Shown here one piece after another: positions 40,534 to 50,490 of a stretch of DNA of 64,000 bases; the stretch's first letter is position 1; the number at the start of each line of letters is the position of its first letter. The DNA is from Gordonia sp. KTR9. Its GTDB lineage: Bacteria; Actinomycetota; Actinomycetes; Mycobacteriales; Mycobacteriaceae. Below the pieces are notes generated by a model. That model searched no databases. It worked only from the letters and a program-made list of their open reading frames with translations, and was not told where the DNA came from. The DNA is taken from NCBI RefSeq assembly GCF_000143885.2, contig NC_018581.1, positions 2,604,001-2,668,000 of the forward strand, given 5' to 3'. The position numbers were made by a program, and so were the translations under genes.

Positions 40534-41730
40534 TTGACCGAATCGCACTCCCTCGGCAAGGCGGCCACGGGGGATCCCGCGGCGGCAGGAGCGGACTCGG
40601 TGCTGAGCGACGCCGACGTCGCCCTGCTCGAGCGGGCCATCTACGAGGTCAAGCGCGTCATCGTCGGCCAGGATCAGCTCGTCGAGCGCATACTCGTCGG
40701 ACTCCTCGCGCGTGGCCACATCCTGCTCGAGGGTGTGCCCGGCGTCGCCAAGACACTCGCGGTCGAGACGTTCGCCCGCGTCGTCGGCGGATCGTTCTCC
40801 CGTGTGCAGTTCACCCCCGACCTGGTGCCGACCGACCTGATCGGTACGCGTATCTACCGCCAGGGCCGTGAGGAGTTCGACACCGAACTCGGCCCGGTCG
40901 TCGCGAACTTCCTGCTCGCCGACGAGATCAACCGCGCACCCGCGAAGGTGCAGTCCGCCCTGCTCGAGGTGATGGCCGAGCGTCATGTGTCGATCGGCGG
41001 CAAGACGTATGCGATGCCGGACCCGTTCCTGGTGATGGCGACGCAGAACCCGATCGAGAACGAGGGCGTCTACCCGCTGCCCGAGGCGCAGCGGGACCGC
41101 TTCCTGTTCAAGGTCCTCGTCGACTATCCGTCGGTGGAGGAGGAGCGCGAGATCGTCTACCGGATGGGCAACGTCCCGCCGACCGCGTCCCAGGTCCTGG
41201 ACCCCGAGGCGATGCTCCGACTGCAGCGGACCGCGGCGAACGTCTTCGTCCACCACGCCCTCGTCGACTACGTCGTCCGTGTCATCAACGCCACCCGCCG
41301 CCCGGCCGAGCTCGGCCTCAACGACGTCGCGTCCTGGTTGTCCTACGGCGCGTCCCCGCGCGCGACGCTGGGCATCGTGGCCGCCGCCCGGGCGCTGGCG
41401 CTGGTCCGCGGGCGCGATTACGTGATCCCGCAGGACGTCGTCGAGATCATGCCCGACGTGCTCCGGCACCGTCTGGTGCTGTCGTACGACGCACTGGCCG
41501 ACGAGATCGATGCCGATCAGGTCATCGCCCGGGTCCTGCAGACCGTCGGACTGCCGCAGGTCGGCGCGCAGCCCGTGCCGCAGGGGCAGTACCCCGCCGG
41601 GCAGGCACAGGCGCCCCACGCCGGGCACGGGCCGAACGGTTATGCAGGACAACAGGTCTCGCAGTCCGCCGGCCCGCTGGACCCGAATTCGGCCCCGGCG
41701 AACCGGAATTCGCCTCAGTATGGCGGCTAA
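40534..41730 (+). CDS. moxR1: MoxR-family AAA+ ATPase
   Basis: AAA+ chaperone ATPase, 398 residues. Walker A EGVPGVAKT, Walker B LLADEINRAP, sensor-1 MATQNPIENEGVYPLPEAQ and an arginine-finger region are intact. The last about 60 residues are a Gln/Pro/Gly/Ala-rich tail absent from shorter MoxR proteins. MoxR proteins act with adjacent DUF58 and VWA proteins in metal insertion or complex assembly at the membrane. AGGAG (40523-40527) lies 6 bp before a TTG at 40534, giving LTESHSLGK; I prefer this rare start. M. tuberculosis counterpart: moxR1 (Rv1479). Confidence 0.93.
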   Translation: MTESHSLGKAATGDPAAAGADSVLSDADVALLERAIYEVKRVIVGQDQLVERILVGLLARGHILLEGVPGVAKTLAVETFARVVGGSFSRVQFTPDLVPTDLIGTRIYRQGREEFDTELGPVVANFLLADEINRAPAKVQSALLEVMAERHVSIGGKTYAMPDPFLVMATQNPIENEGVYPLPEAQRDRFLFKVLVDYPSVEEEREIVYRMGNVPPTASQVLDPEAMLRLQRTAANVFVHHALVDYVVRVINATRRPAELGLNDVASWLSYGASPRATLGIVAAARALALVRGRDYVIPQDVVEIMPDVLRHRLVLSYDALADEIDADQVIARVLQTVGLPQVGAQPVPQGQYPAGQAQAPHAGHGPNGYAGQQVSQSAGPLDPNSAPANRNSPQYGG

Positions 41731-42658
41731 CCGGGACCTCCCGCGGCTCGGCGCCGGTCTGCTCGACGAGGCGCAACTGACGGCGGCGCTGAAGATGCTC
41801 GAGCTCACCGTGCGACGCAAGCTCGACGGCGTGCTGCAGGGAGAGCACCTCGGGCTGATCCCCGGACCGGGTTCGGAACCGGGGGAGGCGCGGGCCTACC
41901 AGCCGGGCGATGACGTCCGGCGCATGGAGTGGTCGGTCACCGCCCGCACCACCCAGCCCCATGTCCGACAGATGATCGCCGACCGCGAACTCGAGACGTG
42001 GCTCGTGGTCGACGCCTCGGCCAGCCTCGACTTCGGCACCGTCGACTGCACCAAACGCGACCTCGCGGTGGCCGCGGCCGCGGCTCTGGTCCACCTCACG
42101 ACCGGCGGCGGCAACCGGCACGGAGCGCTGGTGGTGACCGGCGACGACATCGTGCGGGTACCGGCCCGCGCCGGACGCGCGCACGCCCAGAACCTGCTGA
42201 AGGCCATCGCCACCGCCCGGCGCAGTTCACCCGGCGTGCGCGGTGATCTCAAGGCGGGTATCGAGGCGCTCCGCCGGCCCCAGCGCAGGCGCGGCCTCGC
42301 CGTCGTGATCAGTGACTTCCTCGGGCCCATCGACTGGGAACGGTCGCTACGCGCCATCGGCGCCCATCACGAACTGCTGGCGGTCGAGGTCCTCGACCCC
42401 CGTGACCTCGACCTCCCGGCGATCGGGGAGGTCACCCTGGCGGATGCCGAGTCCGGCGAGATCCACGACGTGACGATCACCGAGGACCTCCGGCGCGATT
42501 TCGCGGCCGCGGCCGCGGCTCACCAGCAACGGGTACACCGCACGTTGCGGAGCTGTGGCGGTTCGGTCCTCACGCTGCGCACCGACCGGGAATGGATCGC
42601 CGACACCGTCAAGTTCGTCGCACGACGCCGCCGCGGGCTGGCGGCGGGGGTGGGGTAG
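41720..42658 (+). CDS. DUF58 domain protein
   Basis: 312 residues. The DUF58 signature RAYQPGDDVRRMEWSVTARTTQPHVRQM lies near residues 60-90, and VVISDFLGPIDW is a degenerate VWA-like core. Such proteins pair with MoxR ATPases and VWA proteins. The ATG at 41720 lies 11 bp inside the moxR gene, so the two are translationally coupled. It corresponds to Rv1480. Confidence 0.9.
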   Translation: MAANRDLPRLGAGLLDEAQLTAALKMLELTVRRKLDGVLQGEHLGLIPGPGSEPGEARAYQPGDDVRRMEWSVTARTTQPHVRQMIADRELETWLVVDASASLDFGTVDCTKRDLAVAAAAALVHLTTGGGNRHGALVVTGDDIVRVPARAGRAHAQNLLKAIATARRSSPGVRGDLKAGIEALRRPQRRRGLAVVISDFLGPIDWERSLRAIGAHHELLAVEVLDPRDLDLPAIGEVTLADAESGEIHDVTITEDLRRDFAAAAAAHQQRVHRTLRSCGGSVLTLRTDREWIADTVKFVARRRRGLAAGVG

Positions 42659-42662
42659 GCCG

Positions 42663-43631
42663 ATGTTGTCCAGTCCCTGGTGGTTGCTGCTGCTCCTGGT
42701 CGTCGTGCTGCTCGGCGTCGCCTACGTGTACATGTTGCGCCGCCGCCGGCAACGCGCGTTGACCTTCGCCAACCTCGACCTGCTGAAGTCGGTCGCGCCG
42801 GCCGACCGCGGCCGGCTGCGGCACGTGCCGATCGCGCTGCTGATCATCGCGCTGATCCTGCTGACGGTTGCGCTCTCCGGCCCACAGGCGGACCGGAAGG
42901 TACCGCGCAACAAGGCGACCGTGGTCCTGGTCATGGACGTGTCGCGGTCGATGAATGCCACGGACGTGTCGCCCTCGCGGATCCACGCGGCACAGGAGGC
43001 GGCCAAGAAGTTCGCCGACGAGCTGACCGAGGGGATCAACCTCGGACTGATCTCGTTCGCCGGGACCGCGGCGAGCCTGGTGTCGCCGACACCGGACCAC
43101 AACGCGACCAAGGTCGCCGTGGACAAGCTGCGGCTCGACGACAAGACGGCGACCGGTGAGGGCATCTTCGCCGCGCTCCAGCAGATCAGCACGCTGAACG
43201 CGGTCCTCGGCGGCACCGAAGGGGCGCCGCCCGCCCGCGTCGTGTTGCTGTCCGACGGCAAGGAGACCGTCCCGGACGATCCCGACGACCCGCGCGGTGG
43301 CTTCACCGCGGCCCGCAAGGCCAAGGAGGAGAAGATCCCGGTCTCCACCATCTCCTTCGGCACCCGGACGGGCACCGTCGAACTCGAGGGTGACCGGGTG
43401 CCGGTCCCCGTCGACGACGACTCGCTGCGCAAGATCGCCAACCTGTCCGGCGGCGACTTCTTCACCGCGGCCAGCCTCGACGAACTGAACAAGGTCTACG
43501 AGCAGCTCCAGGACGAGATCGGTTACGAGACCCGTCGAGGGGACAATTCGAAGCCGTGGCTGATCGCGGGTACGTTGTTCGCGCTGGTGTCGGCGTTCGC
43601 AGCGCTGGCCATCAACCGCCGGCTGCCCTGA
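42663..43631 (+). CDS. Membrane-anchored VWA-domain protein (BatA-like)
   Basis: 322 residues. Two N-terminal transmembrane helices (about 5-24 and 58-72), then a von Willebrand factor A domain with an intact MIDAS metal site DVSRSMNATD (about 94), and a C-terminal helix (SKPWLIAGTLFALVSAFAAL). It binds divalent metal and presents an extracytoplasmic or cytoplasmic docking surface for the MoxR/DUF58 machinery. It follows DUF58 by 4 bp. It corresponds to Rv1481. Confidence 0.9.
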   Translation: MLSSPWWLLLLLVVVLLGVAYVYMLRRRRQRALTFANLDLLKSVAPADRGRLRHVPIALLIIALILLTVALSGPQADRKVPRNKATVVLVMDVSRSMNATDVSPSRIHAAQEAAKKFADELTEGINLGLISFAGTAASLVSPTPDHNATKVAVDKLRLDDKTATGEGIFAALQQISTLNAVLGGTEGAPPARVVLLSDGKETVPDDPDDPRGGFTAARKAKEEKIPVSTISFGTRTGTVELEGDRVPVPVDDDSLRKIANLSGGDFFTAASLDELNKVYEQLQDEIGYETRRGDNSKPWLIAGTLFALVSAFAALAINRRLP

Positions 43632-43740
43632 GTCGGGTTGCCGGCGCCGGGATGGAAGCGAGCGGCCCACACTAACACGGCGCCGGGGTCGTCCCGGCCC
43701 GAGCGGGCCACCGCGATGCCACCCCCGCAACGAGAACGGA

Positions 43741-43746
43741 TAGGTT
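43741..43746 (+). promoter_or_regulatory. -10 element before fabG1-inhA-hemH
   Basis: TAGGTT ends 8 bp before the fabG1 ATG at 43755. There is no clear ribosome site, so the operon's first transcript is probably leaderless or nearly so. Confidence 0.55.
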
Positions 43747-43748
43747 GA

Positions 43749-44489
<741 letters not shown>

Positions 44490-44551
44490 CCGATCCGCAC
44501 CGCGCGGCTGCACGACACGTCAATCAACGTCGATCTCAGGAGCACATCTAC

Positions 44552-45391
44552 GTGAGCGGAATCCTGGACGGGAAGACCGTCCTCATCACGGGCATCATCA
44601 CCGATGCGTCGATCGCCTTCCACGCCGCCGCCATGGCGCAGGAGCAGGGCGCGACCGTCATCATCACCGGCATCCCCGAGCGGCTGCGGCTGATCGACCG
44701 GATCGCCAAGCGGTTGCCGAAGGAGGTGCCGCCCGCGATCGGGCTCGACGTCACCAACGAGGACGACCTCGACGCGCTCGCCGGGAAGATCACCGAGCTG
44801 GCGCCGCAGGGCATCGACGGCGTCATGCATTCGATCGCCTTCGCGCCCCGGACGCTGATGGGTCCCGAGGCCAAGCCGTTCCTGGAGGGGCCCGGCCCCG
44901 ACGCCGCGAAGGCCTTCGAGATCTCGGCGTGGAGCTACGCCTCGCTCGCGCGCGCCGTGCTCCCCGCCATGAACGAGGGGGGCTCGATCGTCGGCATGGA
45001 CTTCGATCCCCGCACCGCGATGCCGTACTACAACTGGATGGGCGTGGCGAAGGCGGCTCTGGAGTCGGTCAACCGGTACGTGGCGCGGGAAGTGGGCAAC
45101 GCCAAGAACGTCCGGTCGAACCTCGTGGCCGCCGGACCGATCAAGACCCTGGCCGCGAAGGCCATCGCCGGCACCGCCACCGACGACGCCAAGCAGCTCA
45201 ACATGCTCAACGAGTACTGGGACGGCGCGTCGCCGATCGGCTGGGATGTCGACGACCCGACTGTCGTCGCCAAGTCGGTCTGTGCGCTGCTGAGCGACTG
45301 GCTGCCCGGAACCACCGGTTCCATCGTCTACGTCGACGGCGGGGCCAGCCACAACACCTGGTTCCCGGAGGGCATGACCACCGGCTCATGA
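44552..45391 (+). CDS. inhA: Enoyl-ACP reductase InhA
   Basis: NADH-dependent reduction of trans-2-enoyl-ACP in FAS-II; the isoniazid-NAD target in M. tuberculosis. 279 residues. Catalytic Tyr and Lys are in [14 protein letters not shown]. The cofactor loop reads [12 protein letters not shown], so Ser94 and Ile95 (same numbering as M. tuberculosis) are present but Gly96 is Ala. The C-terminal tail ([13 protein letters not shown]) differs from the M. tuberculosis protein and is longer. CAGGAG lies 9 bp before the GTG at 44552, and its stop overlaps the hemH start (ATGA). Confidence 0.96.
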   Translation: MSGILDGKTVLITGIITDASIAFHAAAMAQEQGATVIITGIPERLRLIDRIAKRLPKEVPPAIGLDVTNEDDLDALAGKITELAPQGIDGVMHSIAFAPRTLMGPEAKPFLEGPGPDAAKAFEISAWSYASLARAVLPAMNEGGSIVGMDFDPRTAMPYYNWMGVAKAALESVNRYVAREVGNAKNVRSNLVAAGPIKTLAAKAIAGTATDDAKQLNMLNEYWDGASPIGWDVDDPTVVAKSVCALLSDWLPGTTGSIVYVDGGASHNTWFPEGMTTGS

Positions 45392-46530
45392 CCTCGTCAG
45401 CACCGGGGAGTTCGGCACCCGCCGACCCCACTCCGACCGATTCGGCTCCTTTCGACGCCGTCCTGTTCCTGTCGTTCGGCGGGCCGGACGGACCCGAGGA
45501 CGTGATGCCGTTCCTGGAGAACGTCACCCGCGGTCGGGGAATCCCGCGCGAGCGGCTCGAGTCGGTGGCCGAGCACTACCTCCACTTCGGGGGTGTCTCG
45601 CCGATCAACCGCCTGAACCTGGAGATGATCGACGCGCTCCGGCGTGAGCTCGACCGACGCGCTGTGGACCTCCCGGTGTATTTCGGTAATCGCAACTGGC
45701 ACCCGATGGTCGAGGACACGCTGGAAGAGATGTACCGGGCCGGACACCGCCGGATCCTCGTGTTCCCGACGTCGGCGTGGGGCGGTTACTCGGGATGCCG
45801 GCAGTACCACGAGGACATCGACCGCGCGCGCAAGGCCCTGGCCGAACGTGTGCCGGCGAGCGCCGGACCCGACGGCACGGTGGTGCTGCGCAAGCTTCCC
45901 CAGTACTGGTCGCACCCCGCGTTCGTCGCGGCGGGGGCGGATGCGGTGCGCCGCGCGCTGGACACCCTCGGGCCCGGTGACGAGACGCCGCGGTTGGTGT
46001 TCACCGCCCACTCGGTACCGACCTCGGCCGACGCCGCGTCGGGTCCCGCAGCGGACGGTGGGCGCTTGTACTCGCGTCAGGTGATGGCCGCGTCGCAGGC
46101 GGTCGCCGACGAGCTCGGCGTCACCGACTTCGACCAGGTCTGGCAGTCGCGGTCGGGTCCGCCGCAGATCCCGTGGCTGGAGCCGGACATCTGCGATCAT
46201 CTGGAGAACCTTGCCGCCGAGGGAGTCCGGCGAGTGGTGGTGTACCCGGTCGGGTTCATCTCCGATCATCTCGAGGTGATCTGGGACCTCGACAACGAGG
46301 CCGCCGAGGTCGCCGAACGCCTGGGCATGGACTATGCGCGCGCCGACACCGTGGGTGCCGACCCGCGTTTCATCTCGATGATCGGCGAGTTCGTGGAGGC
46401 CTACGCCGGGGGGCTCGGTGATCTCTCCGCGATGGGGTGCGCCGACAACGGCCGCACGTGCCGGGAGAACTGTTGTGTGCCCGCGGCTCGTCCGAGGTCG
46501 TCGGCGAGTCCTGCCGGCCGCGGTCGGTAG
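45388..46530 (+). CDS. hemH: Ferrochelatase (coproporphyrin ferrochelatase type)
   Basis: Inserts Fe2+ into coproporphyrin III in the actinobacterial haem route. 380 residues. The catalytic His is in [12 protein letters not shown]; the acidic residue lies in [13 protein letters not shown]. Four cysteines near the C-terminus ([14 protein letters not shown], residues 351, 358, 362 and 363) are placed like the 2Fe-2S ligands reported in actinobacterial ferrochelatases. The first about 20 residues are Ser/Pro/Ala-rich and disordered. Overlap with inhA (ATGA) links haem synthesis to the fabG1-inhA transcript, as in M. tuberculosis Rv1483-Rv1485. Confidence 0.95.
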   Translation: MTSSAPGSSAPADPTPTDSAPFDAVLFLSFGGPDGPEDVMPFLENVTRGRGIPRERLESVAEHYLHFGGVSPINRLNLEMIDALRRELDRRAVDLPVYFGNRNWHPMVEDTLEEMYRAGHRRILVFPTSAWGGYSGCRQYHEDIDRARKALAERVPASAGPDGTVVLRKLPQYWSHPAFVAAGADAVRRALDTLGPGDETPRLVFTAHSVPTSADAASGPAADGGRLYSRQVMAASQAVADELGVTDFDQVWQSRSGPPQIPWLEPDICDHLENLAAEGVRRVVVYPVGFISDHLEVIWDLDNEAAEVAERLGMDYARADTVGADPRFISMIGEFVEAYAGGLGDLSAMGCADNGRTCRENCCVPAARPRSSASPAGRGR

Positions 46531-46600
46531 AGACGCAGGCAACCCGTGCGGCGTCGTCTCCGAACGCCCGCCGCGGCCATGGGTGCGACAGGTCGGGGAC

Positions 46601-47467
46601 TCAGTGACGCAGCAGTTCGAGGATCGTCTGGTTGACCGCGGCGGCACGCGCCGTCCGGGTCAGCACCTGCAGTCCGCGAAGGGTCGCGTCGCCGGAATCC
46701 CATTGTCCGGCAGTGTCGCCGATCTCGACACTGCGTGCGCCCGCGAGGTCGACGATGGCCTCCACCTGCGCGGCCGTGTCGATCAGACGGGTCGAACGCG
46801 CGTCGAGGATGTGCGGGGGCAGGGCGACCCGGTGCCGTGAGGTGAGCGCGGCGAGTTGAGTCCGGAGATCGGTCGCGTCGGCCGCCCGGCGTCCGCCGAG
46901 CCCGCCGATGATCGAGGTCGCATCCCGAACAGCTTGGCGCAGTTCGTATTCCAGGTCACCGGCGCTGGGGCCGGCGGACACGAGGTGCCCGAGGTCGAGT
47001 GCGGCGTCGTAGCGGTAGGCCGACCATGTGCACGAGACGAACGGCGGGTCGGTGGCCTCCGCGGCGGACGCCCGCGCGGTGAATGCGGGCACGAGTGCGA
47101 GGGTGCCGGTGCTCGACGCGTCGTCGACGAGCAGCACCTCGCCCGCGCCGAGGGCGGCCGACGTCGCGGGATGAGGCGGCAGACCCTGCGGGTCGCCCGT
47201 GGACGGCAGGCGGACCACGAGGCGCCGCGCCGGTCGGAGAAGCGCGAGGAGATCGAGCACGCCGTTCGCCGAACCCGTTGCGGGCGACACCTGTTCGTCC
47301 GGTGTTCCGGGCCCGTCCGGCCACCGCACCGCGTGCCGGTCGGCGGATTCCGCGAGTGCTTCGATCACGTCGTCGGGGGAGCAACGACCGGTGAGCCAGG
47401 CAGCCGACCATGCGCCGAGTGCACACGTCGGCCACGCGACGGTCGAGGAGAAGAGGCTGCGATTCAT
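46601..47467 (-). CDS. Conserved hypothetical protein (Rv1486c-like)
   Basis: 288 residues, soluble, no signal peptide. Recognisable only by position next to hemH, as Rv1486c. The middle contains an alternating hydrophobic stretch LLALLRPARRLVVRLPSTGDPQGLPPHPATSAAL and VLLVDDASSTGTLALVPAF; the C-terminal half is helical and rich in Ala and Arg. There is no catalytic motif I can name. I place the start at the ATG at 47467. It is divergent from the DUF3097 gene across 144 bp. Confidence 0.75.
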   Translation of the reverse strand: MNRSLFSSTVAWPTCALGAWSAAWLTGRCSPDDVIEALAESADRHAVRWPDGPGTPDEQVSPATGSANGVLDLLALLRPARRLVVRLPSTGDPQGLPPHPATSAALGAGEVLLVDDASSTGTLALVPAFTARASAAEATDPPFVSCTWSAYRYDAALDLGHLVSAGPSAGDLEYELRQAVRDATSIIGGLGGRRAADATDLRTQLAALTSRHRVALPPHILDARSTRLIDTAAQVEAIVDLAGARSVEIGDTAGQWDSGDATLRGLQVLTRTARAAAVNQTILELLRH

Positions 47468-47611
47468 CAAGATGCCAGGATACCGCCGGGGCCGACGGCC
47501 GGGCCGGGCGTGGCAACCCGGTGGTCGGAGTCGCCGGGGCTTAGGGTGTGTGCGCCACCGAAACGGGTTCCACCACGGCGGCGAGAAGACGGATCGAGAA
47601 GGTGGTGTGCG

Positions 47612-48439
47612 ATGGATGACCGATACGGTCGCGACGTGCTCTCTCAGCCCCGCCGGGCGAAGCCGCGTCCTGCGGAGGTCGCGGCGGAGCGAGACCTGGT
47701 CGTCGAGGACGCCGCCACCGGATTCTGCGGTGCGGTCGTCGGACTCGAGAAGAGTTACGCCGGCGACCTCGTGCGTCTGGAGGATCGCCGGGGTCAGACG
47801 CGGGTGTTCCTGATGCACCCGGGCGCGTTCCTGATCGACGGGCGGCCGGTGACGCTCGTGCGGCCGCGCACCAGGGGCCCACAGAAGCCGGCCACGACGG
47901 CGTCGGGTTCGCGCGCCGCCCCCCGTGCCCGTGCGCGTACGGCCCGCGCGAGCCGGATCTTCGTCGAGGGGGTGCACGACGGCACGCTTCTCGAACGCGT
48001 GTGGGGCGACGACCTCCGCGCCGAGGGCGTGGTCGTGGTCAGTCTCGACGGCCTCGACAACCTCGACGCGGCGCTCGACGAATTCCAGCCGGCGCCCCAC
48101 CGTCGGGCGGGGGTACTCGTCGACCATCTGGTCGCCGGCTCCAAGGAGGCACACCTCACCGCCGAGGTGGGTGAGCACGTCCTCGTGTGCGGGCATCCCT
48201 ACATCGACGTCTGGGAGGCCGTGAAGCCTGCCTCCGTCGACATCCGGGCGTGGCCGCGGATCCCGCGGGGCACGGATTGGAAGACGGGGGTGTGCACCGA
48301 GCTCGGCTGGGGCGATCCCCGCGCCGGCTGGCGCCGAGTGCTGAACGGCGTGAGCAGTTTCCGCGACCTCGAGGTCGATCTCCTGCGCTCGGTCGAGGAA
48401 CTCATCGACTTCGTGACCGCGGCCGAAGAACCCAGCTGA
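47612..48439 (+). CDS. DUF3097 family protein
   Basis: 275 residues. DUF3097 is actinobacterial and of unknown function. Seen: an N-terminal beta-barrel-like part (GAVVGLEKSYAGDLVRLEDRRGQTRVFLMHPGAFLIDGRPV), a basic Ala/Arg-rich linker, then a Toprim-like C-terminal part with RIFVEGVHDGTLLERVWGDDLR, GVLVDHLVAGSKEAHL and a long acidic helix. The EG(V)HD and DH pairs resemble Toprim metal ligands, which would suggest a nucleic-acid role; that is inference. AAGG precedes the ATG at 47612. Confidence 0.78.
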   Translation: MDDRYGRDVLSQPRRAKPRPAEVAAERDLVVEDAATGFCGAVVGLEKSYAGDLVRLEDRRGQTRVFLMHPGAFLIDGRPVTLVRPRTRGPQKPATTASGSRAAPRARARTARASRIFVEGVHDGTLLERVWGDDLRAEGVVVVSLDGLDNLDAALDEFQPAPHRRAGVLVDHLVAGSKEAHLTAEVGEHVLVCGHPYIDVWEAVKPASVDIRAWPRIPRGTDWKTGVCTELGWGDPRAGWRRVLNGVSSFRDLEVDLLRSVEELIDFVTAAEEPS

Positions 48440-48509
48440 CGCCGTCGGCCGGACGCCGCCGGCGGCCCGTCCGGGTCCCGAGCGGCGAGGCCGGTCCGGG
48501 CATCTCTGG

Positions 48510-48515
48510 CAGACT
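48510..48515 (+). promoter_or_regulatory. -10 element of a leaderless promoter for the NfeD gene
   Basis: CAGACT ends 6 bp before the GTG at 48522, with no ribosome site between. Confidence 0.45.
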
Positions 48516-48521
48516 GGACGC

Positions 48522-48950
48522 GTGAGCGCCCTGCTGTGGTTGGCGGCCGCGATCGTCCTGACGGTCGCGGAGATGTTCGGGGGCGAACTCGTCCTGCTCA
48601 TGCTGGCCGGCGGTGCACTCGCCGCCGCAGGCGTCGATTTCGTCTTCGAGCCACCGCTCTGGGTGGACGGTCTCGTCTTCGCGCTCGTCTCGGTGCTGCT
48701 GCTGGTCGCGATCCGTCCGGTGGCCCGCCGCCACATGCTCAACCGACCCGCGGTGCTGATGAACACCGAGGCTCTCGAGGGACGACCGGCGGTCGTGACC
48801 GAACAGGTCGACGCCACCGACGGACGCGTCAAGATCGACGGCGACGTGTGGTCGGCCCGCGCGATGGACCCGTCCCAGGTGCTCGAACCCGGAACCCACG
48901 TGACCGTCGTGCAGATCGACGGCGCGACCGCGGTGGTGTTTCGCGCCTGA
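48522..48950 (+). CDS. NfeD-family membrane protein
   Basis: 142 residues. Two to three transmembrane helices (LWLAAAIVLTVAEMFGGELVLLMLAGGALAAAG and LVFALVSVLLLVAI) are followed by a C-terminal OB-fold domain (LEGRPAVVTEQVDATDGRVKIDGDVWSARA). NfeD proteins pair with SPFH/stomatin-like proteins in membrane microdomains, and such a gene follows 63 bp later. It corresponds to Rv1487. Confidence 0.9.
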   Translation: MSALLWLAAAIVLTVAEMFGGELVLLMLAGGALAAAGVDFVFEPPLWVDGLVFALVSVLLLVAIRPVARRHMLNRPAVLMNTEALEGRPAVVTEQVDATDGRVKIDGDVWSARAMDPSQVLEPGTHVTVVQIDGATAVVFRA

Positions 48951-49013
48951 GACGTGCAGCGCTGCGGCACCAGCAGTGCGGACCGCCGAGAACGACAACG
49001 CAGGAAGGTGACC

Positions 49014-50240
49014 ATGGAGTACGAGATCTTCGGCCTGACCGTCCTCGTCTTGCTCGTGTTGCTCGTGGTGGTGATCCTGGTCAAGTCGGTGGCGCTCATC
49101 CCGCAGGCGGAGGCAGCGGTCATCGAGCGGCTGGGCCGCTACACACGAACCGTGTCCGGACAGCTCACGTTGCTGTTGCCGTTCATCGACCGCATCCGTG
49201 CCCGCGTCGACGTCCGTGAACGGGTGGTGTCGTTCCCGCCGCAGCCGGTCATCACCGAGGACAACCTGACCCTGTCCATCGACACCGTCGTCTACTTCCA
49301 GGTCACCAACCCGCGGGCCGCCGTGTACGAGATCGACGACTACATCGCGGGCGTCGAGCAGCTGACCATCACGACACTGCGCAACGTGGTCGGCGGGATG
49401 ACGCTCGAGGAGACCTTGACCTCCCGCGATTCAATCAACGGTCAGCTGCGCGGCGTGCTCGACGAGGCGACCGGCCGCTGGGGACTCCGCGTCGCACGCG
49501 TCGAGCTGAAATCGATCATGCCGCCGCCGTCGATCCAGGAGTCGATGGAGAAGCAGATGAAGGCCGACCGCGAGAAGCGGGCGACGATCCTCTCGGCCGA
49601 AGGTCAGCGCGAGTCGGCGATCAAGACCGCCGAGGGAAACAAGCAGTCGCAGATCCTCGCCGCCGAGGGTGCCAAGCAGGCCGCGATCCTGGCCGCCGAG
49701 GCCGAACGGCAGTCGCGCATCCTGCGCGCGCAGGGTGAACGCGCGGCATCGTACCTCAACGCGCAGGGTGAGGCGAAGGCGATCGAGAAGACCTTCGCCG
49801 CGATCAAGGCCGCCAAACCGACCCCGGAACTCCTGGCCTACCAGTACCTGCAGCAGTTGCCCGAGATGGCGAAGGGCGAGGGCAGCAAGGTGTGGGTGGT
49901 GCCCTCCGACTTCGGTTCGGCCCTGCAGGGTTTCGCCAAGTCCTTCGGTGTGCAGGGCGACGATGGCGTGTTCCGGTACGAACCGGCGGACTCACCGCCC
50001 TCCGAGGTCGACGAGTCGGAGACCGAGGACTGGTTCTCCCTCGCGTCCGATCCGAAGGTCGCCCAGGCCGTCGCCGAGGCCGAGGCCGTGGCCCGGACCC
50101 CGGTGGCCCCCGAGATCACCGCTCGCGCGGCGCGGGCCTCCCGCCATGTGCCGCCGGTGGGGTCCGAGCCGGCCGAACTGGCCGACGGCGCCTGGGCCCA
50201 GCCCGAGCAGCCCGACCCCGCACCGACCGAACCCTCCTGA
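49014..50240 (+). CDS. SPFH/Band 7 (stomatin-like) membrane protein
   Basis: 408 residues. An N-terminal transmembrane anchor (LTVLVLLVLLVVVILVKSVAL) is followed by the SPFH domain beginning IPQAEAAVIERLGRYTRTVSGQLTLLLPFIDR, with the motif VVYFQVTNPRAAVYEIDDY. A long Glu/Ala/Lys-rich coiled coil spans about 180-255 (ILSAEGQRESAIKTAEGNKQS). An acidic and Pro-rich tail of about 100 residues is longer than in basic stomatins. Likely function: oligomeric scaffold at the membrane with NfeD. It corresponds to Rv1488. Confidence 0.93.
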   Translation: MEYEIFGLTVLVLLVLLVVVILVKSVALIPQAEAAVIERLGRYTRTVSGQLTLLLPFIDRIRARVDVRERVVSFPPQPVITEDNLTLSIDTVVYFQVTNPRAAVYEIDDYIAGVEQLTITTLRNVVGGMTLEETLTSRDSINGQLRGVLDEATGRWGLRVARVELKSIMPPPSIQESMEKQMKADREKRATILSAEGQRESAIKTAEGNKQSQILAAEGAKQAAILAAEAERQSRILRAQGERAASYLNAQGEAKAIEKTFAAIKAAKPTPELLAYQYLQQLPEMAKGEGSKVWVVPSDFGSALQGFAKSFGVQGDDGVFRYEPADSPPSEVDESETEDWFSLASDPKVAQAVAEAEAVARTPVAPEITARAARASRHVPPVGSEPAELADGAWAQPEQPDPAPTEPS

Positions 50241-50369
50241 TCCGAAGGAACCGGCCGACCGGTGGGTCCGGAGTCAGTGGATCGCGATCCTCGGAGGCGG
50301 CCTGAGTCGCAGCAGATGGCCGACGCCCGGCGGTCGCGCCGCGACCGCCAGACCTCAACTCGACCGATG

Positions 50370-50385
50370 GACTTCGATCGAAGTC
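50370..50385. promoter_or_regulatory. 16-bp perfect palindrome in the gap after the SPFH gene
   Basis: GACTTCGATCGAAGTC, perfectly self-complementary, in the 250-bp gap between the SPFH gene and the convergent membrane-protein gene. No T-tract follows. It may be an operator or a structural end element; nothing else was seen in this gap. Confidence 0.45.
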
Positions 50386-50490
50386 TGGCTGTCGAGGTGA
50401 AGTCTGTCTGTCAGCGCTGGCTGTGACCAACGCCCGCTCTGGTGGCCGTGACCGCCGCCGGGCCGCAGATGCTGAGGTGGTCGTGCCAGG

